A DNA stretch of 64,000 nt from Micromonospora phaseoli. GTDB lineage: Bacteria; Actinomycetota; Actinomycetes; Mycobacteriales; Micromonosporaceae. Within the stretch, counting starts at the first letter, position 1. Every line of letters begins with the position of its first letter. The notes under the pieces were generated by a model, which saw nothing but the letters and a program-made list of their open reading frames with translations, ran no database searches and had not been told where the DNA came from. The stretch spans positions 124,001 to 188,000 of the forward strand of contig NZ_FNYV01000009.1 of the NCBI RefSeq assembly GCF_900109115.1, read 5' to 3'. Shown piece by piece: positions 33,922 through 42,697 of this stretch. The position numbers and the translations under genes were made by a program.

Positions 33922-34974
33922 TCACTCATTGCGCTGTTCGTCGTCCTTCGCACGCAACTTGCGGTCGTCGCGCAACTCGACATAGGGCTCCCGATCAGCC
34001 GGCAGCAGCCCACCGGCGATGGCCCGGCCGCGCGCCAACTCGGCATCGAACTCCGCCCCGAACAGGATCGCGATGTTGCTCAGCCATAGCCAGACCAGGA
34101 AAATGATCGCCCCGGCGAGCGCGCCGTAGGTCTTGTTGTACGAGCCGAAGTTGCTGACGTACAGGGCGAACAGGCCGGAGACGAGCAACCAGATCAGCAC
34201 CGCCAGCACGCCACCCGGGCTGACCCAGCGGAAACCGCCCTGCCGCGCGTTCGGCGACGCCCAGTAGAGGAGCGCGAACATCAGGCTGACCAGGACCAAC
34301 AGCACCGGCCACTTGGCGATGTCCCACACCGTCACGGCGCTCTGGCCGACCCCGAGCGCGGCGCCGACCTGCTCGGCGAGGCGACCGGTGAAGACCACGA
34401 TCACCGCGCTGGCGAGCAGCAGTACGCCGATCACCGCGGTGACCCCGACCCGGATCGGCAGGGTCTTCCAGATCGGCCGGCCCTCCGGCACGTCGTAGAT
34501 CGCGTTGGAGGCCCGCATGAAGGCCCCGACATAGCCGGAGGCCGACCAGAAGGCGGCGAGCAGGCCGACGATGGCGGCCAGCCCGGCCAGCCCGCCGCTC
34601 TGCTGGGCCTGCCCGATCGCGGCGTCGAGGATCTGGCGGATGTTCTGCTCGGGCACCGTCTCCGCGACGGTGTCCCGCACCCCCTGGGTGGCCGACGGAC
34701 CCAGCAGGCCGAGCAACGAGACCAGCACCAGCAGACCGGGAAAGATGGAGAGCACGCCGTAGTAGGTCAGCGCGGCGGCCCAGTCGGTCAGGCTGTCGTC
34801 GCCGAACTCACGCACCGTCCGACGCGCCGCCGCCACCCATTCGCCGCCCGACAGCCGGGTCGGGCTCGTCGGCGCGTCCCGGTCGGCGGCCGGCCGGTCA
34901 CCCTCGGGGTACGCGGGGCGGTCCGGCTCCTGCGCCGGGTCACGGTCCGGGCGGGAAGACTCCTCGGAGGCCAT
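33922..34974 (-). CDS. YihY/BrkB (UPF0761-like) inner membrane protein
   Basis: A 350-aa protein. A ~70-residue charged Pro/Asp/Arg-rich N-terminal part precedes AARRTVREFGDDSLTDWAAALTYYGVLSIFPGLLVL, the family signature. Six transmembrane helices follow (about 85-345). FWSASGYVGAFMRASNAIYDVPEGR and YNKTYGALAGAIIFLVWLWLSNIAILFGAEFD (in parts) are conserved. GGAGG before ATG 34974 favours this start over TTG 34989. Function is uncertain; once mis-assigned as RNase BN. Confidence 0.9.
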   Translation of the reverse strand: MASEESSRPDRDPAQEPDRPAYPEGDRPAADRDAPTSPTRLSGGEWVAAARRTVREFGDDSLTDWAAALTYYGVLSIFPGLLVLVSLLGLLGPSATQGVRDTVAETVPEQNIRQILDAAIGQAQQSGGLAGLAAIVGLLAAFWSASGYVGAFMRASNAIYDVPEGRPIWKTLPIRVGVTAVIGVLLLASAVIVVFTGRLAEQVGAALGVGQSAVTVWDIAKWPVLLVLVSLMFALLYWASPNARQGGFRWVSPGGVLAVLIWLLVSGLFALYVSNFGSYNKTYGALAGAIIFLVWLWLSNIAILFGAEFDAELARGRAIAGGLLPADREPYVELRDDRKLRAKDDEQRNE

Positions 34975-35492
34975 CGCCCCTCCCCTCAACTCGATCTGCT
35001 CGCCCTCGACACTTGCCCGGCCACGGGCGTCGAGTAACCCCCGGGGGTTCGCCGATCACCCGGCACCGGCACCGGCCACCATTCGACTCGACCTCAAATC
35101 AGTGGGAAATGCGCGACTCGGGGTTCCCATCGGCCGGTTGTGGCACCTATTACGACCGTGCCCAACGGCCCGATCGGGACGACGCGGGAGGCCGCCGGGC
35201 GGGCGGCACCGCCCGGCCGGACGAAGACACACCTCGGCGGCGCGGACCGCAACCTGATCGAGTCGCGACGCCACTCTCCGTACCTACATACACGGAGAGT
35301 GACCACCCGATTCAATCTCTACACCCTCCAATGTGACATCAATATACGTCCCAATGCCCTAAAACGGACAGCACACACGGCAGCGACGGCCGCCACGCGA
35401 ACGCCAATCAGCACGTCCGCATCGATTGCGAAAGCTATTCTCAAACATTCACCCCCGACACGACTTCAACAATTTGAAAGTCACTCAGCGAA
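34975..35492. other. AT-richer intergenic region upstream of TRAP operon
   Basis: 518 bp without a supported gene. About 35280-35490 is clearly more AT-rich than the rest of the window (AATATACG, AAACATTC, CAATTTGAAAG). It likely holds the promoters of the YihY gene (left) and of the TRAP/TAXI operon (right). An imperfect inverted repeat GACTTCAA...TTTGAAAGTC is at about 35463-35482, just before the GTG start. Confidence 0.45.
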
Positions 35493-37718
35493 GTGACCAC
35501 CGACAATGCCCCCAACGCGGAGCCGATTCGCGTATCGTCCCCCCTCGTGTCGGCTATCCGATTCACCGATGATTCCGGACCCGAGCGCCCCGGCGCCCAT
35601 GCCGGAGTGGTAGAGGCCGCCCCGGAGGCGAGGTCATCCGTCGCCGGCGTCGATCCGGCCGAGCTCGCCGCCCAGTTCGAGGAGGAGAAGCCCGGCCGAA
35701 CGCTGACCGGGCCGGTCGCCGTCATCCTGACCGCCGCCACGCTGGCGATCGCCCTGTTCGCACTCTGGCAGGTGTTCCGGCCACTGGCCCAGGGCAGCAA
35801 GTACTACCTGATCTTCTTCCTGGCCGGCGTACTCCCGCTGGTCTTCCTCGCCTACCCGGCCGACCTGCGGCTGCCCCGGCTCCTGCGGCCGGCCACCGCG
35901 CGCCGGGGCGCGACGTCGGACGCGCCCCGGACGACGGCGGCCCGCCACTCCGGCCCGAGCCGGGTCGACTGGGCGCTGGCCGCCGTCGCACTGGCCGGCT
36001 GCCTGTACCCGGTGCTGCCGATCGCCCTGGGCGGTGGCGGCGGCGGCTACGACGCCTTCCTCGACCGGCAGGGCCTGCTCGTCGGCGTGGACGTGGTGTT
36101 CGGCACCGTCCTGCTGCTCCTGCTGCTGGAGGCGTGCCGGCGCACCACCGGGTGGATCCTGCCCGCGGTATGCCTGGTCTTCCTCGGTTACGGCTACTAC
36201 GGCGGCCTGCTACCGCAGACCTGGGCGGTGGCCCACGCCGGCCTGGACTTCGGGCAACTGGTCGACGCCTTCTACAACTCCGACAGCGGCTTCTACGGCA
36301 CTCCGCTGGACGTGGCGGCCACCTACATCGTGCTGTTCACCATCTACGGGGCGGTGCTCGACATCTCCGGCGCGGGCCGGTTCTTCGTGGACCTGTCCGC
36401 CGCGGCGTTCCGACGTTCCCGCACCGCCGCCGGACGCACGGCGGTGGCCTCCGGCTTCCTGCTCGGCACCGTCTCCGGTTCCGGGGCGGCCACGACCGTC
36501 AGCATCGGCGCGGTCACCTGGCCGATCCTGCGCCGCGCCGGCTACCCGGCGGAACGGGCCGGCGGGATGCTCGCCGCCGCCGGGGTGGGCGCCATCCTCT
36601 CCCCGCCGACGCTCGGCGCGGCGGCCTTCATCATCGCCGAGTACCTCGGCGTGTCCTACCTGCAGGTGCTGGGCTGGGCGATGGTGCCGACCGTGCTCTA
36701 CTACCTCGGCATCGTGCTCTCGGTGGAGATCGACGCACGGCGGTCCGGGGTACGGCCGGCGGCCATGGCGGCCGGCTCCGCCTGGCGGCTGCTGGCCCGC
36801 TCCGGGTACCACTTCGCCTCCCTGTTCGCCATCGTGGGCCTGCTCGCCCTCGGGTTGTCGGCCACCCGCGCCGTGGTGCTGGCCACCCTGCTCGCGATCG
36901 CGCTGTCCTTCCTGGACCGAGCGCACCGGCTCACCCCACCCCGGCTGGTCGCCGCGCTCTCCAGCGGGGTACGCGGTGTCCTCGCGGTGACCGTGGTCTG
37001 TGCGGCGGCCGGCATCATCACCGCCACCACCACGAAGACCGGGCTGGGCCCGCAGGCCGCCGCGCTGCTGGTCGGCGCCGCGAGCGCGGTCAGCTCCGAG
37101 CCGGCCGTGGTGCTCGCCCTGACCGCGCTGCTCGCCGCCGTAGCGCTCAGCCTGCTCGGTCTGGCGATCCCGGTGACCGCGTCCTTCGTGATCGGCTGGG
37201 TGATCATCGGACCGGCTCTGCTCGACCTCGGGGTCAGCGCCCCCGCCGCGGCGATGTTCGTCTTCTACTTCGCGGTGCTCTCCGAGGTGTCACCGCCGAC
37301 CGCGCTCGCCGCGGTCGCCGCCGCGGCGATCACCGGCGGACGGTTGGTGCCGACCATGTGGCACACCCTGCGGTACGCGCTGCCGGCGTACCTGATCCCG
37401 CTGGCGTTCGTGATCACCCCGACCGGACTCGGCCTGCTCGGCATCGGTGGCCCGCAGCGCATTCTCGTCGCCACCGCGGTCACCGCTCTCGGCGTCGCGG
37501 TGCTGGCCGTCGCGGCCGGCGGCTGGCTGCCCGGCGTCGGCCCGGCGGGAGTACCGGAACGCCTGGTCGGCGTGGCCGCCGGCCTGACGCTGCTCTGGCT
37601 GCAACCCGTGCCCATCGCGATCGGCACCGTGCTGGCCGGTGCCATGGCGGTGGGTGTGTTCGTACGACGCGGATCCCCCGGCCCCTCCGGCGGGACGCGA
37701 GCCGGATCACCGGCATGA
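35493..37718 (+). CDS. TRAP transporter fused permease (4TM/12TM, TAXI type)
   Basis: A 741-aa membrane protein with ~16-18 helices joining the small (DctQ) and large (DctM) TRAP subunits. A ~75-residue hydrophilic N-terminal part is followed by the small-subunit region (LTGPVAVILTAATLAIALFALWQ). DctM motifs are FLLGTVSGSGAATTVSIGAVTWPILRRAGYP (in parts), GAILSPPTLGAAAFIIAEYLG and FVFYFAVLSEVSPPTALAA. Such fused permeases pair with TAXI binding proteins and use an ion gradient, often Na+, to take up organic acids. Start GTG 35493. Its stop overlaps an ATG of the next gene. Confidence 0.9.
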   Translation: MTTDNAPNAEPIRVSSPLVSAIRFTDDSGPERPGAHAGVVEAAPEARSSVAGVDPAELAAQFEEEKPGRTLTGPVAVILTAATLAIALFALWQVFRPLAQGSKYYLIFFLAGVLPLVFLAYPADLRLPRLLRPATARRGATSDAPRTTAARHSGPSRVDWALAAVALAGCLYPVLPIALGGGGGGYDAFLDRQGLLVGVDVVFGTVLLLLLLEACRRTTGWILPAVCLVFLGYGYYGGLLPQTWAVAHAGLDFGQLVDAFYNSDSGFYGTPLDVAATYIVLFTIYGAVLDISGAGRFFVDLSAAAFRRSRTAAGRTAVASGFLLGTVSGSGAATTVSIGAVTWPILRRAGYPAERAGGMLAAAGVGAILSPPTLGAAAFIIAEYLGVSYLQVLGWAMVPTVLYYLGIVLSVEIDARRSGVRPAAMAAGSAWRLLARSGYHFASLFAIVGLLALGLSATRAVVLATLLAIALSFLDRAHRLTPPRLVAALSSGVRGVLAVTVVCAAAGIITATTTKTGLGPQAAALLVGAASAVSSEPAVVLALTALLAAVALSLLGLAIPVTASFVIGWVIIGPALLDLGVSAPAAAMFVFYFAVLSEVSPPTALAAVAAAAITGGRLVPTMWHTLRYALPAYLIPLAFVITPTGLGLLGIGGPQRILVATAVTALGVAVLAVAAGGWLPGVGPAGVPERLVGVAAGLTLLWLQPVPIAIGTVLAGAMAVGVFVRRGSPGPSGGTRAGSPA

Positions 37719-37735
37719 CCCAGGAAGGAGACAGT

Positions 37736-38755
37736 GTGGGACGGATCAACGTGCGCCTCGTCGCGGGGGCGGGAGCACTCGTCCTCGTCGCGGCCGGCGC
37801 CGCCGGTTGCGGAGGTCGTCAGGGCGCCGCCGCCACGGACGACACCGCGAGCGCCGTCACCTGCGAGGTGGCCGAGAACACCCGGGTGGGCATCGCCACC
37901 GGCAACGCCACCGGCGTCTACTACGTGGTCGGCAACGCCCTGGCCGGACAGCTCTCGGGCAGCACCGGCGGCCGACTCACCGGCACCGCGGCCGAGACCG
38001 GAGCGTCGGTCCAGAACATCGAACAGCTCGTCGGGGGTCAGTACGACGTGGCCTTCTCGCTGTTCGACACCGCCGTCAACGCGGTGGAGGGCAAGGGCAG
38101 CTTCACCGCACCGCAGCCGGTCGAGGCGTTGGCCCGGATCTACGACAACTACACGCAGGTGGTCGTCCGGGCTGACTCGGGCATCAACTCGGTGGCCGAC
38201 ATGAAGGGCCGGAAGATCTCCACCGGCTCACCCAAGTCCGGTACCGAGGTCATCGCGAACCGCCTGCTGGAGGCAGCCGGTCTCGACCCGGCAACGGACA
38301 TCCAGGCCCAGCGACTGGACCTGATCAAGACGGTCGAGGGCGTCAAGGACGGCAGTGTCGACGGCTTCTTCTGGTCCGGCGGCCTGCCCACCGGCGGGCT
38401 CACGGACCTGTTCACCACCGCCGGCGACAAGGTGAAGTTCATCGACATCACGCCGTTGCTGCCCAAGATGAGCGAACTGAACCCCGCGTACCAGGCCGGC
38501 ACGATCGGCAAGGACGTGTACTCCACAACGGCGGATACCCCGACCATCGTGGTCCCCAATGTGCTCCTCGTCCGCAAGGACCTCGACGCCAACGTGGCCT
38601 GTGCCATCACCCGGACGGTGTTCGAGAAGAAGGACGCGCTGGCCCAGGCCAACCCCGCTGCCAAGGGCATCGCCCTGGACACCGCCCGCAGGACCGACCC
38701 GGTCGGCCTGCACCGGGGCGCGGTCAAGGCGTTGCTGGACCTCGGCGCGAGCTGA
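37736..38755 (+). CDS. TAXI family TRAP transporter solute-binding lipoprotein 1
   Basis: A 339-aa extracytoplasmic receptor. The GTG at 37736 is chosen: AAGGAG lies 5 bases upstream and the product starts with a clean lipoprotein signal (VLVAAGAAGCGG). ATG 37715, overlapping the permease stop, would add 7 residues. Family motifs: VGIATGNATGVYYVVGNALA, TAAETGASVQNIEQL, DVAFSLFDTAVNAV, ISTGSPKSGTEVIANRLL, GFFWSGGLPTGGLTDL. It should deliver an anionic ligand to the fused permease. Confidence 0.92.
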   Translation: MGRINVRLVAGAGALVLVAAGAAGCGGRQGAAATDDTASAVTCEVAENTRVGIATGNATGVYYVVGNALAGQLSGSTGGRLTGTAAETGASVQNIEQLVGGQYDVAFSLFDTAVNAVEGKGSFTAPQPVEALARIYDNYTQVVVRADSGINSVADMKGRKISTGSPKSGTEVIANRLLEAAGLDPATDIQAQRLDLIKTVEGVKDGSVDGFFWSGGLPTGGLTDLFTTAGDKVKFIDITPLLPKMSELNPAYQAGTIGKDVYSTTADTPTIVVPNVLLVRKDLDANVACAITRTVFEKKDALAQANPAAKGIALDTARRTDPVGLHRGAVKALLDLGAS

Positions 38756-38760
38756 CCGAC

Positions 38761-38798
38761 GGCGGCCGGGCCGGGGCTCCCCACCCGGCCCGGCCGCC
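38761..38798 (+). terminator. GC-rich hairpin between transporter and sensor genes
   Basis: A perfect 15-bp stem (38761-38775 with 38784-38798) and 8-base loop in the 63-bp gap between the binding protein and the kinase genes. It may act as a partial terminator so that sensor genes are made at a lower level than the transporter. Confidence 0.6.
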
Positions 38799-38818
38799 CC
38801 CGAACTCGGGAGATCCCC

Positions 38819-41158
38819 GTGCCGCTGTCCTCCCTGGCCCGCGTGCGTCGGCACGACCGTCCGTCCGGCCACACCGGCCGGCTGTGGTCGGTGCGTACCC
38901 AACTGCTCGCGCCCATCCTCGTCGCCACCGCCGGCCTGCTCGTGCTGGGCGCCATCCAGACCGGAAACGCACTGGCCGCCTCCACCGATGCCGAGCGCGC
39001 CCGGGTGCTGGCCGGCACCGCCACCGCGACCGTCTCGCTGGTGCACGAACTGGAGCGGGAACTCGGCGAGACGGCGGCGCTACGCCAGCGCGGCGGGACC
39101 TCCGGCCGGCAGTTGGTCGACGCCCAGCGGCGGCGGGTCGACGAGGCCACCGAACGGTACGCATCCGCCAGCTCCGAGGCCCGGCGCACCGCACCGGACC
39201 TCGGGCGGGCCCTCGACGGGGTGAGCGAGCACCTCGACCAGCTCGACGACGCGCGGGGCGCCGCGCTCCGCGTCGACACCGCCGACCCGACCTACGTGGC
39301 CCTGGTGGAGTCGCTGCTCGCCGTCGCCGACGCGCTCCCCGCCCAGCTGCGCGACCCCGAACTGGCCAACCGGGCCCGCGAGGTGGCCGCGGTCGCCGCC
39401 CAGGAGCACCTGGCGTCGCTGGAACGCGACCTGCTGCGGGCCGTCTTCGTCCGGGGCACGCTGGCCCCGGGCGAGCTCGCCCAACTCGGTCGGCTGCGCG
39501 GCGCACAGGAGCAGCGCCAGGCGGAGTTCTCCCGGATCGCCGGGGAACGCGCCACCGACGCGTACACCCGCCTGCTCGCCGGCACCGACGTCTCCACCGC
39601 GCGGCGGATGCGCGACAGCGCCCTGAACGCCGACTCCGAGCCGGCCGCGCTCGCCGCCGACGGCGACGCCTGGTACGTCGCCCAGAGCGGCGCCATCCGC
39701 CGGTTCAACCTGCTCGGCCGGGAACTCTCCGACGAACTCGACCGGCGCGCCGCCGAACTGGCCGCCGACGCCCGCCAGCGGGCGCTGCTCACCGGCGGAT
39801 CCACCGGTGCGCTGGCGGCGGCCTCGCTGGCCGCCGCGGCGCTGCTGGCGGTCCGCACCAGCCGGCGACTGCGCCGGCTGCGGGTGGCGGCGCTCACCAT
39901 GGCGCACCGGGAGCTGCCGGAGCGGATCACCGCCATCTCGGCCGGTGACGGTGGCCGGACCGATGGCCCGGCGTCCCAGCTCACCGCCGGGATCAGCGGC
40001 GGACGCGACGAGATCGCCCAGGTCGCCGAGGCGTTCGACACGGTCAACCGGGCCGCCCTTCGGCTCGCCGGCGAGCAGGCCGAGCTGCGGATGGACGTGA
40101 CCCGGATGGTCGAGGCACTGGCCCGCCGGATCCGCACGCTGATCACCCGCCAACTGCGGCTGCTCGACGAGTTCGAGCAGGACGAGACCGACCCGGACGC
40201 GCTGGCCCGACTCTTCGCGCTCGATCACCTCGCCGCCCGGATGCGACGCAACGGGGAGAACCTGCTGGTCCTCGCCGGCGGCGAGCCCGGCCGGTCGCAC
40301 GAGGGCGCGCATTTCCTGGCCGACGTGGTACGCGGCGCCGCCTCCGAGATCGAGGAGTACGCCCGGGTCGAGATCAACGTGCCGACCGTCGCGGTGCACG
40401 GCTCGGCGGTGGGCAACCTGGTGCACCTGCTCGCCGAACTGCTGGAGAACGCCACCTCGTACTCACCGCCGCAGGCGCCGGTGCACGTGGACGGCCGCCG
40501 TACCGTCGACGGGCTCACCCTGCGCGTACACGACCAGGGCATCGGCATCGGCGAGAACCGGCTGGCCGAGATCAACGAAGGGCTGCGCGCGCCGGCCATG
40601 CTGTCCAGCGCGGCGGCCGGCAGCATGGGCCTGCACGTGGTGTCCCACCTGGCCGCCCGGCACGGCATCCACGTGCGGCTGCACAGCGCCGGCTCCGGCA
40701 CCGTCGCCCAGGTGGACGTGCCGGAGGCGGTGCTCACCCGGATGGAGCAGCCCACCGGTCGACCGACGGCCGGCGCCCGGTCGGTGCCCGCGAGCGTCGG
40801 CGGCTGGTTCCGGACCCAGGGCGCCGATGGTCGGTCGGGGCCCACGTCGAGGGTGACGGTGGGTGCCGGACCGCAGCGGTTCGACGTCCACAAGGCACCG
40901 ACGATGGCGCTTCCGGTGGTGAACGCCGGTGCGGCCACCTGGCAGCCCGGCGCCGGTGCGCCCGCGGGAGCCACCAGGGCCGGCCTGCCCCGACGGGTAC
41001 GCGGCGGCGGACTACAGGCCGAACTGCACGACGTGCCACCGCCGCAGGCCGCCACCGACCTGCTCGATCCCGAGGTGGTACGGGCCCGGCTCTCCGCCCT
41101 CTCCGCCGGCGTGGCCCACGCGATGCGACGCAACCAGCAGACGAACGGGAGACCCTAG
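38819..41158 (+). CDS. NIT-domain sensor histidine kinase (conservon CvnA-like)
   Basis: A 779-aa membrane kinase. TM1 at ~28-50, an extracytoplasmic all-helical NIT-type sensor at ~60-310 (ELGETAALRQRGG, ALPAQLRDPELANRAREVAA), TM2 at ~318-345, HAMP at ~346-420. The DHp-like region RRIRTLITRQLRLLDEFEQDE / LFALDHLAARMRRNGENLLVLAG matches CvnA kinases. The ATPase has N box LLAELLENATSYSPP, G1 VHDQGIGIG and G2 GSMGLHVVSHLA. A ~140-residue disordered tail ends it. Start is GTG 38819. NIT domains sense nitrate in some proteins; here the transporter neighbours hint at a TRAP-ligand signal. Confidence 0.88.
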   Translation: MPLSSLARVRRHDRPSGHTGRLWSVRTQLLAPILVATAGLLVLGAIQTGNALAASTDAERARVLAGTATATVSLVHELERELGETAALRQRGGTSGRQLVDAQRRRVDEATERYASASSEARRTAPDLGRALDGVSEHLDQLDDARGAALRVDTADPTYVALVESLLAVADALPAQLRDPELANRAREVAAVAAQEHLASLERDLLRAVFVRGTLAPGELAQLGRLRGAQEQRQAEFSRIAGERATDAYTRLLAGTDVSTARRMRDSALNADSEPAALAADGDAWYVAQSGAIRRFNLLGRELSDELDRRAAELAADARQRALLTGGSTGALAAASLAAAALLAVRTSRRLRRLRVAALTMAHRELPERITAISAGDGGRTDGPASQLTAGISGGRDEIAQVAEAFDTVNRAALRLAGEQAELRMDVTRMVEALARRIRTLITRQLRLLDEFEQDETDPDALARLFALDHLAARMRRNGENLLVLAGGEPGRSHEGAHFLADVVRGAASEIEEYARVEINVPTVAVHGSAVGNLVHLLAELLENATSYSPPQAPVHVDGRRTVDGLTLRVHDQGIGIGENRLAEINEGLRAPAMLSSAAAGSMGLHVVSHLAARHGIHVRLHSAGSGTVAQVDVPEAVLTRMEQPTGRPTAGARSVPASVGGWFRTQGADGRSGPTSRVTVGAGPQRFDVHKAPTMALPVVNAGAATWQPGAGAPAGATRAGLPRRVRGGGLQAELHDVPPPQAATDLLDPEVVRARLSALSAGVAHAMRRNQQTNGRP

Positions 41159-41551
41159 ATGATGCCCAACGGCAGCCCCGGCCTCGACTGGCTCCTGGCA
41201 AACTTCGCCGATCAGGTACCGGACGTGTCACACGCCCTCGCCGTGTCCGGGGACGGGCTGCGACTGGCGGCCTCGCCGCACCTGTCGACCGACCAGGCGG
41301 ATCAGCTCGCCGCCGTGATCAGCGGCCTGGCCAGCCTGACCTTCGGCGCCGCGCGACTGATGTCGGCCGGCCGGGTACGACAGCAGATCATCGACATGGA
41401 CGGCGGGGTGCTGCTGGTGATGGCCGTCGGCGACCGCGCCCTGCTCGGGGTGCTGGCCGCCTCGGGCTGCGACCTGGGCCAGATCGGCTTCGAGACGGCG
41501 ACGCTGGTCCAGCGGGTCGCCGAGGCACTCGAACCGGCGGTACGGGCATGA
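41159..41551 (+). CDS. Roadblock/LC7 domain protein (conservon CvnB-like)
   Basis: A 130-aa single roadblock domain (LDWLLANFADQVPDVSHALAVSGDG, then SGLASLTFGAARLMSAGRVRQQIIDMDGG in parts). In conservons this protein follows the kinase and partners DUF742 (CvnC) and a Ras-like GTPase (CvnD), both absent here. It starts on the base after the kinase stop codon (ATG 41159; ATG 41162 possible) and overlaps the second TAXI gene by ATGA. Confidence 0.9.
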   Translation: MMPNGSPGLDWLLANFADQVPDVSHALAVSGDGLRLAASPHLSTDQADQLAAVISGLASLTFGAARLMSAGRVRQQIIDMDGGVLLVMAVGDRALLGVLAASGCDLGQIGFETATLVQRVAEALEPAVRA

Positions 41552-42585
41552 GTAGCTCTCCTCAAAGCGGTGCCGGCGGTGGTGGCGGTGGCGGTGGCGG
41601 TGCCGGCGGTGGCCGTGCCGGCGGGCGTGGATGGCTGGCGGCAGCGCTGGTGGCGGTCACGTTCGTCGCGGGCTGCGCCACCGAGGGCACTGTGCAGCCA
41701 CGTCCCTGGCACGACGGGCGGATCTTCCTGGCCACCGGCAACACCACCGGGGTCTACTACCAGCTCGGCGGCGGCTACGCCGACATCATCAGCCGTCACC
41801 TGCCCGGCTACGAGGCCCGGGCCGAGCCGACGGGGGCCTCGGGTGAGAACATCACCCGGCTGGTCGACGGGGACATGGAGATCGCCTTCAGCCTGGCCGA
41901 CACGGCCGCCGACGCCAGCGCCGGACGTGGCGCCTTCTCCGGCCGGCCCCAACCGGTGCGGGCCCTGGCCCGGGTCTACAGCAACTACACCCACGTGATC
42001 GTCCGGGCCGACGCCCAGGTCACCGACCTCTCGGCGGTAGGCGGAATGCGGATCTCCACCGGGTCACCGAAGTCCGGCACCGACGTCATCGCCGGCCGGA
42101 TGCTCACCGCCGCCGGGTTGGATCCGGAGCGGGACATCCGCCGGGCCCGGCTGTCGCTGCCCGAGACGGTGGCCCGGATGCGCGCCGGCACCCTGGACGC
42201 GATGTTCTTCTCGGGCGGGCTGCCCACCCCGGGCATCGCCGACCTGCTCACCAGCACGCCGGACCGGTTCGCCCTGCTGCCGGTCGCCAACCTGATCGAG
42301 CCGCTCAGCGCGGCCCACGGCTCGGTGTACACCACCGCCGAACTCCCCCGCGACGCCTACGACACGCCCTCCGGCACTCCCACTGTCACGGTCGCCAACG
42401 TGATCCTGGTCAGTGCGGACATGCCCGACCAACTGGCGTACGACCTGACCCGCCTGCTCTTCACCTACCAGGCCGACCTGGCCGCGGCCCACCCCGAGGC
42501 GCGCAACTTCGATCGCCAGAGTGCCGCCACCACCGACCCGATCCCCCTGCACCCCGGCGCCGCCCGCTACTACCAGGGCGGCTGA
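41548..42585 (+). CDS. TAXI family solute-binding lipoprotein 2
   Basis: A 345-aa TAXI protein, clearly homologous to the product of 37736-38755: IFLATGNTTGVYYQLGGGYA, DGDMEIAFSLADTAADA, ISTGSPKSGTDVIAGRML, AMFFSGGLPTPGIADL. A poly-glycine stretch (residues ~8-29) precedes a hydrophobic segment and lipobox VAGCA (Cys ~45), an odd export signal. Coupling to the kinase and roadblock genes, instead of the permease, suggests it may be a ligand receptor for signalling, but a second receptor for transport is equally possible. Confidence 0.9.
   Translation: MSSSPQSGAGGGGGGGGGAGGGRAGGRGWLAAALVAVTFVAGCATEGTVQPRPWHDGRIFLATGNTTGVYYQLGGGYADIISRHLPGYEARAEPTGASGENITRLVDGDMEIAFSLADTAADASAGRGAFSGRPQPVRALARVYSNYTHVIVRADAQVTDLSAVGGMRISTGSPKSGTDVIAGRMLTAAGLDPERDIRRARLSLPETVARMRAGTLDAMFFSGGLPTPGIADLLTSTPDRFALLPVANLIEPLSAAHGSVYTTAELPRDAYDTPSGTPTVTVANVILVSADMPDQLAYDLTRLLFTYQADLAAAHPEARNFDRQSAATTDPIPLHPGAARYYQGG
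41569..41631 (+). repeat. GGT/GGC triplet tract coding poly-glycine
   Basis: About 20 nearly consecutive GGN codons at the start of the second TAXI gene form a simple-sequence tract that could change length by slippage in steps of three. Confidence 0.7.
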
Positions 42586-42611
42586 CGCTCTCCTACCGCC
42601 CGCCGCCACCG

Positions 42612-42675
42612 CGGTTGATCAAGAGGTTTGGGTCAGGATCCGGTCGGATCCTGACCCAAACCTCTTGATCAACCG
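42612..42675. repeat. Very long perfect hairpin (30-bp stem) at operon boundary
   Basis: Arms 42612-42641 and 42646-42675 are exact inverted copies with a GGTC loop. The arm runs CGGTTGATCAAGAGG and then TTTGGGTCAGGATCC. It lies between the TRAP operon end and the convergent ABC permease gene. It can serve as a bidirectional terminator, but the length and AT-containing body are unlike the other terminators here and suggest an interspersed palindromic element. Confidence 0.85.
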
Positions 42676-42697
42676 GCCCCCGCCGGGCGGTCGGGGG

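Noticed and set aside
36134..37735. Plus-strand frame extending the TAXI receptor far upstream
   Set aside because: It is out of frame with the clear TRAP permease and Arg/Gly-rich; a strong AAGGAG and lipoprotein signal mark the start at 37736.
38819..41551. Complete conservon (CvnABCD)
   Set aside because: Only kinase and roadblock genes are present; no DUF742 or Ras-like GTPase gene follows.
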